A DNA stretch of 5,971 bases from Pseudomonadota bacterium. GTDB lineage: Bacteria; Desulfobacterota; Desulfovibrionia; Desulfovibrionales; Desulfovibrionaceae. Position 1 is the stretch's first letter. The number at the start of each line of letters is the position of its first letter. A program made the position numbers and the translations under genes. Below, in pieces: positions 4,155 to 5,971 of this stretch. The notes under the pieces are model-generated. The model searched no databases and was not told the DNA's origin. It saw only the letters and a program-made list of their open reading frames with translations. The stretch spans positions 1 through 5,971 of the forward strand of contig JAEXRD010000051.1 in assembly GCA_023438245.1 (NCBI GenBank), written 5' to 3'.

Positions 4155-5864
4155 ATGGCCGCCGACAAGAAATCCGCCCGCAACTCCAAAATGACGAAAC
4201 GCAGCGGTCAGATGACCAGCGGACTGGAGAAGGCCCCGCACCGCTCGCTCTTGGCCGCCCTGGGCCTGACCCGCGAGGAGATGCGCAGGCCGCTCATCGG
4301 CATCGCCAACTCCGCCAACGAGATCATCCCCGGCCACATCCACCTGGACAAGATCGTGCAGGCGGTGAAGGACGGCGTGCGCATGGCCGGGGGCACGCCC
4401 ATGGAGTTCCCCACCATCGGCGTGTGCGACGGCCTGGCCATGAACCACGAGGGCATGCACTTCTCCCTGCCCAGCCGCGAGCTCATCGCCGACTCCATCG
4501 AGATCATGGCCAGCGGACATCCCTTCGACGCCCTGGTGCTGGTGCCCAACTGCGACAAGGTGGTGCCGGGCATGCTCATGGCCGCGCTGCGCCTGAACAT
4601 CCCCACCATCGTGGTCTCCGGCGGGCCCATGATGGCGGGCAGCGTGGGCGGCAAGAAGGTCGACCTCATCAACGTGTTCGAGGCCGTGGGCCGTGTGAAG
4701 CTGGGCAAGATGGACGAGAGCGAGCTGGACGAGTTGGAGGAGAACGCCTGCCCGGGCTGCGGCTCCTGCGCGGGCATGTTCACCGCCAACTCCATGAACT
4801 GCCTGTCCGAGACCATCGGCCTGGCCCTGCCCGGCAACGGCACCATCCCCGCCGTGCACGCCGCGCGCATCCGCCTGGCCAAGACCGCGGGCATGCAGAT
4901 CATGGAGCTGCTGAAAAAAGGCATCCGCCCGCGCGACATCGTCACCGAAAAAAGCGTCAAGAACGCCGTGGCCCTGGACATGGCCCTGGGCTGCAGCACC
5001 AACACCGTGCTGCACCTGCCCGCCATCTTCCGCGAGGCGGGCCTGCCGCTGACCCTGGCCATCTTCGACGAGGTGAGCCGCAAGACGCCCAACCTCTGCC
5101 GCCTGTCCCCCGCCAGCCAGGAGCACCACATCCAGGACCTGCACGCCGCGGGCGGCATCCAGGCCGTCATGGCCGAACTCTCCAAGGCCGGGCACGTGCA
5201 GCTGGACGCGCTGACCTGCACCGGCCGCACCGTGGGCGAAAACCTCGCCGCCTCCGGCGCGCACGTGCTCAACTACGACGTGGTCAAGCCCGTGACCAAG
5301 CCCCACGCCCCCGAGGGCGGCATCGCCGTGCTCACCGGCAACCTGGCCCCCCAGGGCGCGGTGGTCAAGCAGTCCGCCGTGGCCCCGGAAATGATGAAGC
5401 GCATCGCCCGCGCCCGGCCCTTCGACTCCGAAAAGGACGCCGTGGACGCCATCCTCGGAGGCCGGATCCAGCCCGGCGACGCCGTGGTCATCCGCTACGA
5501 GGGCCCCAAGGGCGGACCCGGCATGCGCGAAATGCTCACCCCCACCAGCGTCATCATGGGCATGGGCCTGGGCGAGAGCGTGGCGCTCATTACCGACGGG
5601 CGCTTCTCCGGCGGCTCGCGCGGGGCCGCCATCGGCCACGTCTCGCCCGAGGCCGCCAGCGGCGGGCTCATCGGCCTGGTGCGCGAGGGCGACCAGATCG
5701 AAATCGACATCCCGGCCCGCAAGCTCAACCTGCTGGTGCCCGAGGCCGAACTGGCCGAACGCAAGGCCAAGCACCGGCCCAAGCGCAAGACCATCAAGTC
5801 GCCCTTCCTCAAGCGCTACGCCAAGCACGTCAGCAGCGCCGCGACGGGAGCGGTGCTGGAGTAA
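4155..5864 (+). CDS. ilvD: Dihydroxyacid dehydratase IlvD
   Basis: Dehydrates 2,3-dihydroxyisovalerate and 2,3-dihydroxy-3-methylvalerate to the 2-keto acids that lead to valine, leucine, isoleucine and pantothenate; cytosolic Fe-S enzyme of the IlvD/Edd family. The 569-residue protein is near the usual length (about 555-570). Seen: PHRSLLAALGLT (28-39), VCDGLAMNHEG (90-100), NCDKVVPGM with cluster Cys133 and Lys134 (132-140), the ACPGCGSCAGMFTANSMN block with Cys199, Cys202 and Cys205 (198-215), GCSTNT (279-284), and the active-site loop DGRFSGGSRG with Ser485 (481-490), followed by GHVSPEA. The position that is Cys in [2Fe-2S] dehydratases is Gly60 (IPGHIHLD), as in E. coli, which points to an oxygen-labile [4Fe-4S] enzyme. 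Homologues usually begin near residue 13 here, so this protein has a short basic N-terminal extension. No promoter is visible in the 109-nt gap, so it may be read from ftsEX or from within ftsX. The related sugar-acid dehydratase Edd is excluded by the overall motifs. Confidence 0.95.
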   Translation: MAADKKSARNSKMTKRSGQMTSGLEKAPHRSLLAALGLTREEMRRPLIGIANSANEIIPGHIHLDKIVQAVKDGVRMAGGTPMEFPTIGVCDGLAMNHEGMHFSLPSRELIADSIEIMASGHPFDALVLVPNCDKVVPGMLMAALRLNIPTIVVSGGPMMAGSVGGKKVDLINVFEAVGRVKLGKMDESELDELEENACPGCGSCAGMFTANSMNCLSETIGLALPGNGTIPAVHAARIRLAKTAGMQIMELLKKGIRPRDIVTEKSVKNAVALDMALGCSTNTVLHLPAIFREAGLPLTLAIFDEVSRKTPNLCRLSPASQEHHIQDLHAAGGIQAVMAELSKAGHVQLDALTCTGRTVGENLAASGAHVLNYDVVKPVTKPHAPEGGIAVLTGNLAPQGAVVKQSAVAPEMMKRIARARPFDSEKDAVDAILGGRIQPGDAVVIRYEGPKGGPGMREMLTPTSVIMGMGLGESVALITDGRFSGGSRGAAIGHVSPEAASGGLIGLVREGDQIEIDIPARKLNLLVPEAELAERKAKHRPKRKTIKSPFLKRYAKHVSSAATGAVLE

Positions 5865-5899
5865 CGGGAAGCACAGCCTCCGGCGGCCGGGGTGACGAC

Positions 5900-5939
5900 G
5901 GTCCCCCCGGACCCCCGCGTGCAGGCCCCGGCAAGGGGC
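5900..5939 (+). repeat. Small inverted repeats downstream of ilvD
   Basis: Two adjacent 5-bp stems follow the ilvD stop: GGTCC/GGACC (5900-5913, loop CCCC) and GCCCC/GGGGC (5925-5939, loop GGCAA). A further odd palindrome, CCGGC-G-GCCGG, lies at 5880-5890. None is followed by a T run, so termination could be U-poor or factor-dependent, or the real terminator could lie beyond the window. No gene is visible from 5865 to the end. Confidence 0.22.
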
Positions 5940-5971
5940 GCGGTCGCCCCGGCGGCGGGGCAGGCCGGGGA

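Noticed and set aside
3181..4194. A 337-codon frame overlapping ftsX in another phase
   Set aside because: It is an Arg/Gly/Pro-rich out-of-frame shadow of ftsX, while the ftsX frame encodes clear membrane segments and the FtsX motifs.
4005..5828. A 607-codon open frame on the minus strand opposite ilvD
   Set aside because: It has the same biased composition and no recognisable domain. The opposite strand carries a full set of IlvD motifs, so this is a coding shadow.
1..5971. CRISPR arrays, tRNAs, transposases, toxin-antitoxin or phage-defence genes
   Set aside because: No regularly spaced repeats, cloverleaf signatures or relevant protein motifs were seen on either strand; the window is filled by five housekeeping genes.

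Overview
The window looks like ordinary chromosomal DNA from a GC-rich, anaerobic, diderm bacterium. A sulfate-reducing Desulfovibrio-type deltaproteobacterium fits best. This is inferred from three things: strongly GC-biased third codon positions, a complete NIF-type Fe-S assembly pair (full-length three-domain NifU plus NifS) with no nitrogenase genes beside it, and a dihydroxyacid dehydratase of the anaerobe/archaeal-like type. The species cannot be named from the sequence alone.

Layout. Bases 1-116 lie downstream of nifS and hold only short GC hairpins. Bases 117-2156 are a tight minus-strand operon, nifU then nifS, with 3 nt between them and both genes in the same frame. Bases 2157-2390 are a divergent intergenic region with a perfect 17-bp palindrome, a G-quadruplex-type motif, weak promoter candidates for nifU, a strong hairpin and a 10-bp palindrome before ftsE. 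Bases 2391-4045 are ftsE-ftsX on the plus strand, overlapping by ATGA. Bases 4046-4154 are a structured GC-rich gap that ends in a very strong ribosome binding site. Bases 4155-5864 are ilvD on the plus strand. Bases 5865-5971 are a GC-rich downstream region with small inverted repeats and no visible gene.

How the genes relate. NifS takes sulfur from cysteine and NifU builds and hands on Fe-S clusters; with no nif structural genes in view, they probably serve general Fe-S proteins. IlvD, an Fe-S enzyme of branched-chain amino acid synthesis, is a plausible client, but nothing shows co-regulation. FtsE/FtsX form an ABC-type inner-membrane complex that controls septal peptidoglycan hydrolysis in cell division and are functionally unrelated to their neighbours.

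I see no novel multi-gene system, mobile element, CRISPR array, tRNA or rRNA. The points most worth a second look are the regulatory architecture of the nifU/ftsE divergent region, the Cys-Gly-Cys tail of NifS and the near-fusion of nifU to nifS. Two very long antisense open frames opposite nifUS and ilvD are coding shadows and are not annotated.
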